A stretch of 64,000 bases of DNA from HGM13233 sp964478515. Lineage in GTDB: Bacteria; Bacillota; Clostridia; Oscillospirales; Ruminococcaceae. This document shows, in pieces, positions 25,573-34,443 of the stretch (position 1 is the stretch's first letter; the number at the start of each line of letters is the position of its first letter). The DNA is taken from the NCBI GenBank assembly GCA_964478515.1, contig CAYZIL010000003.1, positions 56,361 to 120,360 on the forward strand. The letters run 5' to 3'. The notes below the pieces were generated by a model that was given only the letters and a program-made list of their open reading frames with translations, made no database searches and was not told the origin of the DNA. A program made the translations under genes and the position numbers.

Positions 25573-27201
25573 TCAATACATGCCGCCCATTCCGCCCGGC
25601 GCCGGCGCTGCCGGTTCCGGCTCGGGGATGTCGGCGACCACAGCCTCGGTGGTGAGAACCATGGCGGCGACAGACGCGGCGTTTTCCAGCGCGCTGTGCG
25701 AAACCTTGGTCGGGTCAACAATGCCGAAGCCAATCATATCGCCGTAGCGGTCGGCGGCGACATCTATGCCGTAACCCACCTTGCCGCTGGCGCGGATCTT
25801 GTCGATAATTACCGAACCTTCCAGACCGGCGTTGAGCGCTATTTGACGTATAGGAGCCTCAAGCGCCTTGAGCACTATGCGTGCGCCGGTCTTCTCGTCG
25901 TCGTCGCTGAGCTCATCTGCAGCCTTGCTGACGGCGTCGCAGGCGTTGATAAAGGCCACGCCGCCGCCGGCGACGATGCCCTCGGCCACGGCCGCCTTGG
26001 TGGCGGACAGCGCGTCCTCAATACGCAGCTTCTTCTCTTTCATCTCGACTTCAGTCGCGGCGCCGACTTTGATGACGCCCACGCCGCCGGACAGCTTGGC
26101 AAGACGCTCCTGCAGCCGCTCTTTGTCGAAATCAGAGGTTGTGTTGCCGATAATGGTCTTAATCTGGCCGACGCGGGCCTTGATGTCGTCTTTGTCGCCG
26201 GCGCCGTCGACTATAGTGGTCGTGTCCTTTTTGACAATGACCTGACGCGCGCGGCCGAGCATTTCAATAGTGGCGTCCTTAAGCTCAATACCAAGCTCGG
26301 TGCTGATGACCTGGCCGCCGGTGAGAATGGCGATGTCCTGCAGCATCTCCTTGCGGCGGTCGCCGAAGCCCGGCGCCTTGACGGCAAGGCAGACGAAGGT
26401 GCCGCGCAGCTTATTGAGGATAAGCGTGGCGATAGCCTCGCCCTCGACGTCCTCGGCAATAATCAGCAGCTTCTTGCCGGACTGGACGATCTTCTCGAGC
26501 AGCGGCAACACTTCCTGGATGTTGGAGATTTTTTTATCGGTAATAAGGATGTAGGCGTCGTCAATAACGGCCTCCATCTTTTCGTTGTCGGTCACGAGAT
26601 ACGGCGAAATATAGCCGCGGTCGAACTGCATGCCCTTGACGACCTCGGAATAAGTCTCGGCGGTCTTGGACTCTTCGAGAGTGATAACGCCGTCGTTGCC
26701 GACCTTTTCCATCGCCTCGGCTACCAGCTTGCCGATAAACTCGTCGCCGGCCGAAACGGTGGCGACACGGGCGATATCATCGGTGCCGGAGACCTTTTTG
26801 GAATTCTTGAATATTTCGCTTACCGCGGCCTCTACGGCCTTGGATATGCCGCGCTTGATAGCCATCGGGTTGGCGCCGGCGGCAATATTTTTCATGCCCT
26901 CGTGCACCATGGTCTGCGCGAGCAGCGTGGCGGTTGTGGTGCCGTCGCCGGCCGCGTCGTTGGTCTTTACTGCAACTTCTTTGACAAGCTGAGCGCCCAT
27001 GTTCTCGAAGCGGTCCTCAAGCTCTATCTCTTTGGCGATGGTGACGCCGTCGTTAGTAATGAGCGGCGAGCCGAACTTTTTGTCCAGCACCACGTTGCGG
27101 CCCTTGGGGCCCAGGGTAATTATTACTGTGTTTGCCAGTTTGTCGATGCCGGTGAGCATGCTCTTGCGGGCCTGTTCGCCGTACTGAAGATCCTTTGCCA
27201 T
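25573..27201 (-). CDS. groL: Chaperonin GroEL (Hsp60)
   Basis: 542 residues. It contains AGDGTTTATLLAQ (ATP site), the VVAGGGVAFINACDAV-type apical/intermediate signature, and the C-terminal Gly/Met tail GGMGGMY. It forms the double-ring folding chamber with GroES. Second gene of the CIRCE-controlled operon, 24 nt after groES. Confidence 0.99.
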   Translation of the reverse strand: MAKDLQYGEQARKSMLTGIDKLANTVIITLGPKGRNVVLDKKFGSPLITNDGVTIAKEIELEDRFENMGAQLVKEVAVKTNDAAGDGTTTATLLAQTMVHEGMKNIAAGANPMAIKRGISKAVEAAVSEIFKNSKKVSGTDDIARVATVSAGDEFIGKLVAEAMEKVGNDGVITLEESKTAETYSEVVKGMQFDRGYISPYLVTDNEKMEAVIDDAYILITDKKISNIQEVLPLLEKIVQSGKKLLIIAEDVEGEAIATLILNKLRGTFVCLAVKAPGFGDRRKEMLQDIAILTGGQVISTELGIELKDATIEMLGRARQVIVKKDTTTIVDGAGDKDDIKARVGQIKTIIGNTTSDFDKERLQERLAKLSGGVGVIKVGAATEVEMKEKKLRIEDALSATKAAVAEGIVAGGGVAFINACDAVSKAADELSDDDEKTGARIVLKALEAPIRQIALNAGLEGSVIIDKIRASGKVGYGIDVAADRYGDMIGFGIVDPTKVSHSALENAASVAAMVLTTEAVVADIPEPEPAAPAPGGMGGMY

Positions 27202-27225
27202 GCTTCTTATTCTCCTGTCTTCAAA

Positions 27226-27510
27226 TTAGTGAACGAGCGCGAGGATGTCGGACTGGCGCACTATTGTGCACTCCTCGCCGTCTATCTTAACTTCATTGCC
27301 GGCATATTTGCTGACGATAACTTTGTCGCCGGGTTTTACGCACATTTTTACTTCCTTGCCGTCAACAAGACCGCCGGGGCCGACCGCGACAATTTCCGCC
27401 ATCTGTGGCTTTTCTTTTGATGCGCTTGTCAGAATGATTCCGCTTTTAGTCGTCTCTTCGGCTTCGACCATTTTAATGACTACTCTATCTGCCAGAGGTT
27501 CGAGTTTCAT
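27226..27510 (-). CDS. groES: Co-chaperonin GroES
   Basis: 94 residues. LEPLADRVVIKMVEAEE at the N-terminus, the mobile loop TTKSGIILT and the roof region match GroES. It caps the GroEL ring. GGAGG precedes the ATG, and the CIRCE operator lies 25 bp upstream. Confidence 0.99.
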   Translation of the reverse strand: MKLEPLADRVVIKMVEAEETTKSGIILTSASKEKPQMAEIVAVGPGGLVDGKEVKMCVKPGDKVIVSKYAGNEVKIDGEECTIVRQSDILALVH

Positions 27511-27534
27511 TATTTTTCCTCCAAAACAATATGT

Positions 27535-27561
27535 TTAGCACTCTATATCTCCGAGTGCTAA
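27535..27561. promoter_or_regulatory. CIRCE operator (HrcA binding site)
   Basis: TTAGCACTC (27535-27543), 9-bp spacer, GAGTGCTAA (27553-27561): an exact CIRCE inverted repeat just downstream of the groES -10 box. HrcA repression of groESL is inferred; hrcA is not in the window. Confidence 0.98.
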
Positions 27562-27565
27562 ACAT

Positions 27566-27594
27566 ATTTTAGCCGCATAGTAGTGAAAAATCAA
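27566..27594 (-). promoter_or_regulatory. groES-groEL promoter
   Basis: Minus strand TTGATT (27594-27589), 17 bp, TAAAAT (27571-27566), placing the start in or beside CIRCE. Confidence 0.85.
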
Positions 27595-27633
27595 TAGTTA
27601 TTTATTAAACTTACCAACTTCGGCAATTTGCAC

Positions 27634-27670
27634 AAATATCATTTAATGATTTTGTGATTAAATGATATTT
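27634..27670. repeat. Perfect 13-bp inverted repeat at the end of the Gx transporter gene
   Basis: AAATATCATTTAA (27634-27646) and TTAAATGATATTT (27658-27670), 11-nt loop, spanning the last codons and stop. It could be an AT-rich terminator, but the following T tract is weak. Confidence 0.5.
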
Positions 27671-28175
27671 CCGCCGCCCGCTGCACTGCCGGCATTACGG
27701 CGCGCAGTACTGTGCCGGTGACAAGGCCCATTACGACGCCGCTGACTACCAGCACCGGCAGATAATACACAAAAGCCGCGCTGCGCAGCAAAAAACTGAC
27801 GGCGGCCAGCTGTGCCAGGTTGTGCGTCAGCGCGCCGGTGACGCTCAGCGCCGCGTAGGACGGCGAGCGGCCGGCGCGCTTGAGCAGCGCCATTGCCGCA
27901 ACCGACATCGCACCGCCCGCAAGACTGAGAATACCTGCGGTGGCGCCGCGCGTGAGCAAAACGAAGCCGGACTTGAGCGCCGCAAGCAGCAGCGCCTGCG
28001 GCAGTCCGGCAAACAGCAGGCAATACATCGTCACAATGTTTGACAGACCCAGTTTCACTCCGGCCGGCATGCCGGCGACAGGTGGAATCAGTCCCTCAAG
28101 CCAGGCGAGCAGCAGCGCCGTCGCCAGCATTATTCCCATAAACGCCACTTTTTCTGCGGAGCTTTTTTTCGGCAT
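27639..28175 (-). CDS. Gx transporter / HepI-like membrane protein
   Basis: 178 residues with five or six membrane segments. The GVKLGLSNIVTMYCLL motif and LTRG-ATAGILSL are typical of the family once annotated heptaprenyl diphosphate synthase component I and now seen as a substrate-specific (ECF-like) transporter subunit. The ATG at 28175 is preferred because GGGGTGA lies upstream at suitable spacing; the longer frame overlaps the ABC-F gene. Substrate unknown. Confidence 0.8.
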   Translation of the reverse strand: MPKKSSAEKVAFMGIMLATALLLAWLEGLIPPVAGMPAGVKLGLSNIVTMYCLLFAGLPQALLLAALKSGFVLLTRGATAGILSLAGGAMSVAAMALLKRAGRSPSYAALSVTGALTHNLAQLAAVSFLLRSAAFVYYLPVLVVSGVVMGLVTGTVLRAVMPAVQRAAEISFNHKIIK

Positions 28176-28204
28176 TTTTCCCGCGTCACCCCTCGTTACT
28201 GCTC

Positions 28205-30061
28205 TTACTGCGCACTTTCGCTGAGCGCAAACCACTCTTTTGAGTATTCGTCAAGGTATTCGTTGAGCTCGTTGAGCCGCTCGCACAGCTGCTGCACCTT
28301 TTCGGCGTCGCTGGCAACGCCGGCGTCACTGAGCTGGGCTTCTATTTCGCGCACCTCGTTTTCCAGGTACTCAATTTCGTGCTCCAGAAAGCCGCGCCGC
28401 TCGCGCTGCTTTGCCGCTTGCTGACGGCGCTCTTTTTGCGAGTTGGCCGCCTTGTCCGCCTGCGCTTCCAGCGGCCTTGGCTCGCTGCGCCGGCCGCGGC
28501 GGTCGTACATTTCCAAATTTTCGTACAGCTGAGCTTTGCCGTTTTCTATGTTCAGCACCTTGGCGCCCAGTGCGGCAATAAAGTCGCGGTCGTGCGAAAC
28601 GGTTATTATCGTGCCGGCGTAGCTCGCCAGCGCCTCACTGAGCGTTTCGCGGGAATAGACGTCAAGGTGGTTGGTCGGCTCGTCGAGCAATATTACGTTG
28701 GGCCGGTCGAGCGACAGTTTGCACAGCATCAGCCGCGCCCGCTCGCCGCCCGACAGACCGCTTAGCGGTATAAATATCTCATCGCCGCGCAGTCCCACGC
28801 CGGCAAGCAGGTCGCGTATCTGCTGCTGGGTGAGCGCGGGATAGCTGTCCCAAATGTAGTGAATGGCGTCGCGCTGCTCGTCGGTAAATACGTTTTGGCG
28901 AAAATAGGCGCTGCGCACGCCGCCGCCGAGCTCGGCGCGGCCGCTTTCCGGCGCCAGCTCCTGCGTTATTACCCGCAGCAGCGTCGTTTTGCCGCAGCCG
29001 TTTTCACCCGTTACCGCCAGACGCTCACCGCGCTGCAAAATAAAATCGGCGCTGTCAAAAAGGCGGCGGCCGGCGACGGACACGCTCAGGTTTTTTACCG
29101 TCAACACGTCTTTATACGGCTCCGGAACCGGCGGAAAACGGAAGGTTATCTTTTCGTGGCAGTGGTTTTCCGGCGCGGTGCGCTCCAGTCTGCCGAGCAT
29201 TTTCAACCGGCTCTTGGCCATTTTTGAGCTTGAGGCGCGCACAATATTGCGGCGGGCATAGTCCTCAAGTTTGCGCGCCGTCTTTTCGGTCTGCTCGCTC
29301 ACCTTTTGCTCGCGGCGCACATATTCCCGCTTCAGTCGCGCGTAGTTGGCATAGTTGCCCGGCCAGCTGTGTCCGGCGTGGTTTTCTATTTCAAAAATGC
29401 GCGTGCACACTGCGTCGAGAAAACCGCGGTCGTGCGAGACTACCACCACCGCGCCGTCGTAATTCTGCAAATATTCCTGCAGCCAGGCGCTTGTGTCCAT
29501 GTCGAGATGGTTGGTGGGTTCGTCAAGGACTATCACGTCGGGGTTCCACAGCAGCAGCTTTGCCATGGCAAGACGCGTCTTTTCGCCCCCCGACAACACG
29601 GCAACGGGTTTTTCGTAGGTGTCCGCGCCGAAGTTCATGCCGCCCAGCACCTTTTTAATGTTGTGGTCAAGGTTGTAACCGTCCACGGCATCGTAGCGCG
29701 AGCACAGCCGCGAGTACTCCTCAATAAGCGACGGGTCCTCGCCCATAGTGCGCTCAAGCTGTTTCATTCGCGCAAGTATCTTGTCTGAACCGCGCACGGA
29801 CTTCATCTCGGTCAGCACTGTGGCGGCGCCGTCAAGTCCGGAGGTCTGTTTCAGATAGCCTGTTTGCACGTTGCGGGCAACATTCACTGTCCCGCGCACC
29901 GGCGCAAGCTCGCCGCAAAGTATGTTCAACAGCGTGGTCTTGCCGCTGCCGTTGTCGCCGACTATGCCGACGCGCTCGCCGTCCTCTACGCTGAAGTCAA
30001 CGTCGCGCAGCACCTCGCTGCCGGCGTAATCGAAATAAATATTTTGTGCTTCTATTAACAT
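28205..30061 (-). CDS. ABC-F family ATPase (Uup/YdiF-like)
   Basis: 618 residues, two ABC domains and no membrane segment. Walker A: GDNGSGKTTL near 36 and GENGCGKTTL near 355. Signatures: LSGGEKTR and LSGGERAR. Both Walker B motifs end LDEPTNHLD. A P-site-tRNA-interaction linker lies between the domains, and a charged coiled-coil tail (residues ~540-610) resembles Uup/YdiF. Such proteins act on the ribosome E site; some protect against antibiotics, others rescue stalls. The short spacer upstream is almost entirely a terminator hairpin. Confidence 0.88.
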   Translation of the reverse strand: MLIEAQNIYFDYAGSEVLRDVDFSVEDGERVGIVGDNGSGKTTLLNILCGELAPVRGTVNVARNVQTGYLKQTSGLDGAATVLTEMKSVRGSDKILARMKQLERTMGEDPSLIEEYSRLCSRYDAVDGYNLDHNIKKVLGGMNFGADTYEKPVAVLSGGEKTRLAMAKLLLWNPDVIVLDEPTNHLDMDTSAWLQEYLQNYDGAVVVVSHDRGFLDAVCTRIFEIENHAGHSWPGNYANYARLKREYVRREQKVSEQTEKTARKLEDYARRNIVRASSSKMAKSRLKMLGRLERTAPENHCHEKITFRFPPVPEPYKDVLTVKNLSVSVAGRRLFDSADFILQRGERLAVTGENGCGKTTLLRVITQELAPESGRAELGGGVRSAYFRQNVFTDEQRDAIHYIWDSYPALTQQQIRDLLAGVGLRGDEIFIPLSGLSGGERARLMLCKLSLDRPNVILLDEPTNHLDVYSRETLSEALASYAGTIITVSHDRDFIAALGAKVLNIENGKAQLYENLEMYDRRGRRSEPRPLEAQADKAANSQKERRQQAAKQRERRGFLEHEIEYLENEVREIEAQLSDAGVASDAEKVQQLCERLNELNEYLDEYSKEWFALSESAQ

Positions 30062-30082
30062 CTGTTCTTCTCTCTTTGTGCG

Positions 30083-30132
30083 AAAAAGCGGCGGCGCTCG
30101 GCGGGAACACGGGTCCCGGCGCACGCCGCCGC
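30083..30132 (-). terminator. Strong terminator or attenuator between the hydrolase and ABC-F genes
   Basis: GCGGCGGCG (30088 side) pairs with CGCCGCCGC (to 30132), with an inner CGGGA/TCCCG stem, followed on the minus strand by TTTTT. It fills most of the 77-bp gap before the ABC-F ATG. Confidence 0.8.
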
Positions 30133-30138
30133 GCGCTG

Positions 30139-31089
30139 TCAATTATTGCTTTTTGTGTCGCTCTGCGCCCGTTTTGACACCCAGTTAAGAATGTCGTCCC
30201 ACACCTGCTGTTTTCCCTGCTCGTTGAGCACCTCGTGCCTCATTCCCGAGTAAAGCGTCAGCGTGACGTCGCCGTGACCGGTGGCGCTCAGTCGGCCGCT
30301 CATCTCGCGCGGGCCGGCGCCGTAATTGCCTACCGGGTCTTCGCTGCCGGCAATATACAGCAAAGGCAGCGCTGAGGGCACGTCGTTTTCCCAGCCCTTG
30401 CGCGTGGCCGCGGCCAGCACGCGGAACAGGTCGCGGAAGCCGGACAGCGTGAACGTAAAGCCGCAAAGCGGGTCGTCAACATATTTTTGCACCTCGTCGC
30501 GGTCGCGGTTCAACCAGTCAAATTCGCTGCGCACGTCAGTGTATTTTTTATTATAGCTGCCGAAGGCCATGTTGTTGACAAAGGCGCTGCGCCAGCGCTC
30601 GCCCTTAAAAAGCTGTATCACCCGCGTAACGGCTATACCGGCCCCGCCCAAAGGATTGCTGCCGCCGGTGCCGCTGACGACGGCGCCGTCTATTTCGCTG
30701 CCGTATTTTGCAATATAGCATTCCAAAATAAACGAGCCCATGCTGTGGCCGAGAATGAACACCGGCAGCCCGGGGAACTTCTCCTTTGCTATTTGCGTCA
30801 GCCGGTGCGCGTCGTCTATCATATGGACATAGCCGTCTTTTTTTGCTATGTAGCCGCGGTCCTGTTCGCACGCCGTCTTGCCGTGTCCGAGATGGTCCTC
30901 GCCGCAAACGACGCCGCCGTTTTCGGCAATGAACTGCGCGAACGGGTTGTAGCGCTCAATATATTCCGCCATGCCGTGGATTATTTGCAGCACGAATTTC
31001 GGCTTTTTCGAAGGCTGCCAAAAACAGGCGTGGATCTTTGCGGGAGATAATGTGGAGTCAAAATACTGCTCGGTAAAATTGATGCTCAT
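30139..31089 (-). CDS. Alpha/beta hydrolase, monoacylglycerol-lipase-like
   Basis: 316 residues of the Hydrolase_4/lysophospholipase type. Oxyanion motif IHGMAEY, nucleophile GHSMGSF near residue 113, catalytic Asp in GSEDPVGNYG and His in GMRHEVLNE. Cytoplasmic, with no signal peptide. GGAGGT lies 4 nt before the ATG at 31089; longer in-frame codons lie inside the promoter. Confidence 0.87.
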   Translation of the reverse strand: MSINFTEQYFDSTLSPAKIHACFWQPSKKPKFVLQIIHGMAEYIERYNPFAQFIAENGGVVCGEDHLGHGKTACEQDRGYIAKKDGYVHMIDDAHRLTQIAKEKFPGLPVFILGHSMGSFILECYIAKYGSEIDGAVVSGTGGSNPLGGAGIAVTRVIQLFKGERWRSAFVNNMAFGSYNKKYTDVRSEFDWLNRDRDEVQKYVDDPLCGFTFTLSGFRDLFRVLAAATRKGWENDVPSALPLLYIAGSEDPVGNYGAGPREMSGRLSATGHGDVTLTLYSGMRHEVLNEQGKQQVWDDILNWVSKRAQSDTKSNN

Positions 31090-31128
31090 GATGACCTCCG
31101 CTCTCAGTCGGCTGGGCGCCGCCGTATT

Positions 31129-31156
31129 AGTATAAATCAATTATAGTTTTTCGCAA
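31129..31156 (-). promoter_or_regulatory. Promoter of the lipase-like hydrolase
   Basis: Minus strand TTGCGA (31156-31151), 16 bp, TATACT (31134-31129). Confidence 0.6.
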
Positions 31157-31203
31157 AAGCTTAGTCAACAGCGCCATTTGCACGTTTTCGAGCAATTTTT
31201 CCG

Positions 31204-31233
31204 TTGACGCAGACTTGACAGTTCCTGTACAAT
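31204..31233 (+). promoter_or_regulatory. Promoter of the metal-exporter gene, apparently leaderless
   Basis: TTGACG (31204-31209), 18 bp, TACAAT (31228-31233). A start about 7 nt further would fall at 31240-31241, the A of the ATG. No Shine-Dalgarno sequence lies between. Confidence 0.55.
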
Positions 31234-31240
31234 AAAAGTT

Positions 31241-32092
31241 ATGAAAGATGTAATTTTTGAAACATTGCTTGACTCCGTAAAACTGCTGCCGTTTTTATTC
31301 CTCTCTTACCTGCTCATTGAATATATTGAGCACCGCGCGAGCGGAAAGTTTGCGCGGGCGCTGACGAAAATGGGCGCTTGGGGCCCGGTGGGCGGCGCCG
31401 CGCTCGGCTGCGTGCCGCAGTGCGGCTTTGCTGTCGCCGCCGCCGACCTCTATTCGGGCGGCGTTATCAGCTTCGGCACTCTGCTCGCCGTGTTTGTCGC
31501 CACCTCTGACGAGGCCGTTCCCGTTCTGCTCGCCTACCCGGAAAAGGCCGGCTCCATTGTGCCGCTGCTGCTGTTTAAGTTGGTGCTCGGCGCGCTGTGC
31601 GGGCTTATTGCCGACATTGTCCTGCGCGGCCGCCTTGATACCGGCGGCATAGAGCGCGGCCACTCAGAGCTGCACACAGGCTGCCACAGCGACTGCTGCG
31701 AGCACGGCATTTTCCGCAGCGCGCTCAAGCATACGCTGCAGATATATGTATTTATCCTCGCTGCCATGGCTGTGCTCAACACCGGCGTTTACTTTATCGG
31801 CACCGAGCGCATTTCCGCTGTGCTCGGCGACAGTACCGCCGTCGCCGCCGTATTCGCCGCGCTGCTCGGCTTTATTCCCAACTGCGCGCCGTCTGTGCTG
31901 CTCAGCGAGTTTTACGCGCAGGGAGTTATAGGCTTCGCGCCGCTCATCGCCGGCCTTTGCACCAACACCGGCGTCGGTCTGCTGGTAATGCTTCGGGTCC
32001 ACAAAAAGCGCCGCGACTGCGTAATAATTGCGGGGCTGCTGGCCGTTTGTGCCGCACTCGCCGCAGTCGTCGCCGCCGCGCTGCAGCTGTAA
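31241..32092 (+). CDS. Putative heavy-metal/manganese permease (ArsP_2-like)
   Basis: 283 residues with eight to ten hydrophobic segments in two halves. Each half holds a repeated motif: GCVPQCGFAVAAADLYSGG near residue 53 and GFIPNCAPSVLLSEFYAQG near 207. A His/Cys-rich cytoplasmic loop lies between (HSELHTGCHSDCCEHG near 142-157), a likely metal-binding site. The family is annotated as putative manganese or arsenic exporters. No ribosome site is visible before the ATG. Confidence 0.75.
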   Translation: MKDVIFETLLDSVKLLPFLFLSYLLIEYIEHRASGKFARALTKMGAWGPVGGAALGCVPQCGFAVAAADLYSGGVISFGTLLAVFVATSDEAVPVLLAYPEKAGSIVPLLLFKLVLGALCGLIADIVLRGRLDTGGIERGHSELHTGCHSDCCEHGIFRSALKHTLQIYVFILAAMAVLNTGVYFIGTERISAVLGDSTAVAAVFAALLGFIPNCAPSVLLSEFYAQGVIGFAPLIAGLCTNTGVGLLVMLRVHKKRRDCVIIAGLLAVCAALAAVVAAALQL

Positions 32093-32112
32093 AACTACCG
32101 CAGAAATTAAGA

Positions 32113-32146
32113 GATCCCGGCGCTAAGGCGTCGGGATCATTTTTTT
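32113..32146. terminator. Bidirectional terminator between convergent genes
   Basis: GATCCCGGCGC pairs with GGCGTCGGGATC (ends 32138), followed by ATTTTTTT on the plus strand. Confidence 0.88.
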
Positions 32147-32159
32147 GCGCAGCAGTTTG

Positions 32160-33020
32160 TTATTCCTTAAAAAAGCGTCCGTCGTTGGGTTCGGCATGGA
32201 AGTGCCGGCAGAACCATTCACACTTGCAAAGCAGCAGATAATATACGTTAAAGCCCATGCCGTTTAGCGAGTCGTAGTTGCCCTGTCCTTTGGCAAGAAT
32301 TAAGTCGGCGTCATTGAGCAGCGCTCTCGTCTGGGCGTTTATCATGCCTAGCGGCGTGCCGGCTATTGCCGCGCCGTTGCCGACCACGCGCACCACCCGG
32401 TCCAGCCCGACCTCAGCCGCCTCTGCAGGCGTGGCGTCGTTTATTACCGGGCCGCCGCGCACCACGGCGGTAATTGTCAGCTGCGGGTAAAGTTTGATTA
32501 TTGTTTCAATCAGCAGTTTGTCCAACACTATTTCGCCGCAGTTGTCCAAAAGCACTACCAGTGAACGGGCCGCCGCAAGTTCGGTGCAAAACGCGGCATA
32601 GGTGCCGGCGTCAAGCTGCTCGAGCGCCGCCGCCTGCAGCAGCTCGGTTAATTTTTCGGTATTGACGTTGCGCACGGCGCCGTAATCAATATAGTTGCCG
32701 GCGCGGGCGTAGCGCAGCGCCGCAGACAGCGGGTCGTCGGACTTTTCTATCTGCGCTGCTATTTCGCCTTGCGTCTTGAGCATAAGCTCGTTGAAACTGC
32801 GCTTGCCCTCGGCATATTTGTCGCCTGTCGGCCCGTAGTAACGCTCGAATGTGTCGTGAATAAGGCCGGACAGCTCGGGGTGGCGCAGCTCGCCGTTGTC
32901 AATAAATATGCGCATGAGATCCATCATGAAATCGTGTTTTTTTTCCTCGTCCGGCAGATCTTTGATTTTGTCGTACTGCTTGCTGAGCAGACAATTTATG
33001 CATGTGGCGCTGATGTTCAT
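32160..33020 (-). CDS. DUF89/ARMT1-like metal-dependent phosphatase
   Basis: 286 residues. The family core LLDNCGEIVLDKLL near residue 155 carries the metal-binding Asp and Asn, and ILAKGQGNYDSL near 243 is the second conserved block. An N-terminal CINCLLSKQ motif is typical of the bacterial subgroup. Characterised relatives are damage-control phosphatases acting on phosphosugars; the substrate here is unknown. In a co-directional run with the DUF2087 and lipoprotein genes. Confidence 0.85.
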   Translation of the reverse strand: MNISATCINCLLSKQYDKIKDLPDEEKKHDFMMDLMRIFIDNGELRHPELSGLIHDTFERYYGPTGDKYAEGKRSFNELMLKTQGEIAAQIEKSDDPLSAALRYARAGNYIDYGAVRNVNTEKLTELLQAAALEQLDAGTYAAFCTELAAARSLVVLLDNCGEIVLDKLLIETIIKLYPQLTITAVVRGGPVINDATPAEAAEVGLDRVVRVVGNGAAIAGTPLGMINAQTRALLNDADLILAKGQGNYDSLNGMGFNVYYLLLCKCEWFCRHFHAEPNDGRFFKE

Positions 33021-33049
33021 TCGCTTCTCCGTTTTTTTATATTTTCCGC

Positions 33050-33361
33050 TCAGATTCCGAGCTCAGCCGGCGTCGGCTGCTCCGTCTCAAGCCAATAGGC
33101 GCTGCAATCGTTCGTCCGGTCAAGAAAACGATTGTCATACAGTTCCCGCCGCAGCGTGGCGGGGTCGCCGAACGTGGTCAGAGCGTTGAGCGCGGCGTTT
33201 ATTTCGCGCTCGCTGTAACGTGTGTCCTTGTTGAGAACCGCGCAGAGCTTTTGACCTACATACAACAACGCCAATTTTTTTGTCTTGCTTTTTGCCGGCA
33301 GCGCCGTCAGCATCCCGTCGGCGTCTATAAAGCCTCTGAGCTTTGCAAATATTTCGTCCAT
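33050..33361 (-). CDS. DUF2087 domain protein
   Basis: 103 residues. The YSEREINAALN...FGDPATLRRELYDNRFLDR pattern is typical of DUF2087, a small winged-helix-like domain often attached to ArsR-type regulators. Here it stands alone. AGGAGG lies 7 nt before the ATG. DNA binding is plausible but not shown. Confidence 0.75.
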   Translation of the reverse strand: MDEIFAKLRGFIDADGMLTALPAKSKTKKLALLYVGQKLCAVLNKDTRYSEREINAALNALTTFGDPATLRRELYDNRFLDRTNDCSAYWLETEQPTPAELGI

Positions 33362-33401
33362 GTTCTGCCCTCCTGCGAAACCGGCGATAAAACGTTAGCC
33401 A

Positions 33402-34367
33402 TTAATAGTCGAACCACGAACCCGTAGTCAGCAGACCGATTTGACTGCCGGTGTAAGTCGCGCCGCCGGACGACAGCGTGAACGAGACCACCTCGTAATC
33501 GTCGCCCAAAAAGCCGTAGCTGTCGCACTCGTAAATGTGGCAGGTAATTCTGCTGCCGCTCTGCGACCAGGCTCCCGAATAATTGGCGTATCCCTCGCCT
33601 ATGTTCACCTGCATTTGAAAGCCGCCGGAAGAGCCGAGATTCAAGTAGGCGTACTGCGAGTAGTATTCTCCCACTGCCGAGGGCGTCGAGCTGCCCGACG
33701 AGCCGCCCGATGACGAGCTGCCGGAAGAAGAGCCGCCTGAAGACGAACTGCCCGAGGACGAACCTCCCGAGGACGAGCCTCCAGAAGAAGAGGAGCTGCT
33801 CTGGCTCGGGGCGGGACCGTCATGTATTGTATATCTGGCTCCGCCGCTGGTGATGTACTGTATTTGTGCGCGCGCCGGCGCGTTGTTTACCATAACGTAA
33901 ACGGGGCCCAGTGTCTCGTTCTCTACCACCATTAATACGCGAACATGCTCGACGTCGCGCGACGTGTGCAGCAGCACCGGCACGCCCGCTTCGAGAGAAT
34001 CATAGTCGGCAATTGTTTCGTCTTTGTACCAGTCAAGGCTTACACATTCGCCCGAATAAATGCGCAAAGAGCACTCGCACATAGGCACTATCAGCAGGGT
34101 GTTATCGTCATAGTCGCCGTCGAAGACTTCGTCATACTCCATGTCTTCAAGCAGTGTGTCAAAATCCATATCGCTGCAAACCGCGAAAACTACGTTCTCT
34201 TCGGCACCCGCCAGCAATTCCTGTAAAAATTCCGGATAGGTCTCCAGGTCCTGCGGCTTTTTTTCTCCAAACGTCGCTCCGCTCAAGCCGCCACCGCCGC
34301 CGCAGCCGCACATGCTTACGCACAGCACCGCAGCGCACGTCAGCAGCATTGCAATTCTTTTGTACAT
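33402..34367 (-). CDS. Lipoprotein with a Ser/Gly linker
   Basis: 321 residues. A lipoprotein signal ends VSMC-GC near residue 20. The first domain (residues ~30-195) is acidic with no family I recognise. A 45-residue linker of repeated SSSGG/SSSGS units (near 200-245) leads to a C-terminal beta domain with Tyr and Gly (GYANYSGAWSQSGSRITC). The linker is encoded by a low-complexity DNA tract at about 33690-33805, prone to length change. The start is the ATG at 34367 with GGGAG upstream. Probably a surface-exposed two-domain protein. Confidence 0.7.
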   Translation of the reverse strand: MYKRIAMLLTCAAVLCVSMCGCGGGGGLSGATFGEKKPQDLETYPEFLQELLAGAEENVVFAVCSDMDFDTLLEDMEYDEVFDGDYDDNTLLIVPMCECSLRIYSGECVSLDWYKDETIADYDSLEAGVPVLLHTSRDVEHVRVLMVVENETLGPVYVMVNNAPARAQIQYITSGGARYTIHDGPAPSQSSSSSSGGSSSGGSSSGSSSSGGSSSGSSSSGGSSGSSTPSAVGEYYSQYAYLNLGSSGGFQMQVNIGEGYANYSGAWSQSGSRITCHIYECDSYGFLGDDYEVVSFTLSSGGATYTGSQIGLLTTGSWFDY

Positions 34368-34443
34368 CGCTATTTCTCCCATTCCCCGCGCTTTTGTGTA
34401 AAAAAAAGCACTTTTTCTTCTCGCCGTCGCGGTCTGTTTTAAT

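Noticed and set aside
24859..27420. 853-codon open frame antisense to groEL, groES and the transpeptidase gene
   Set aside because: It crosses a terminator and several genes, and reads as low-information sequence; a shadow of the strong codon bias in groEL.
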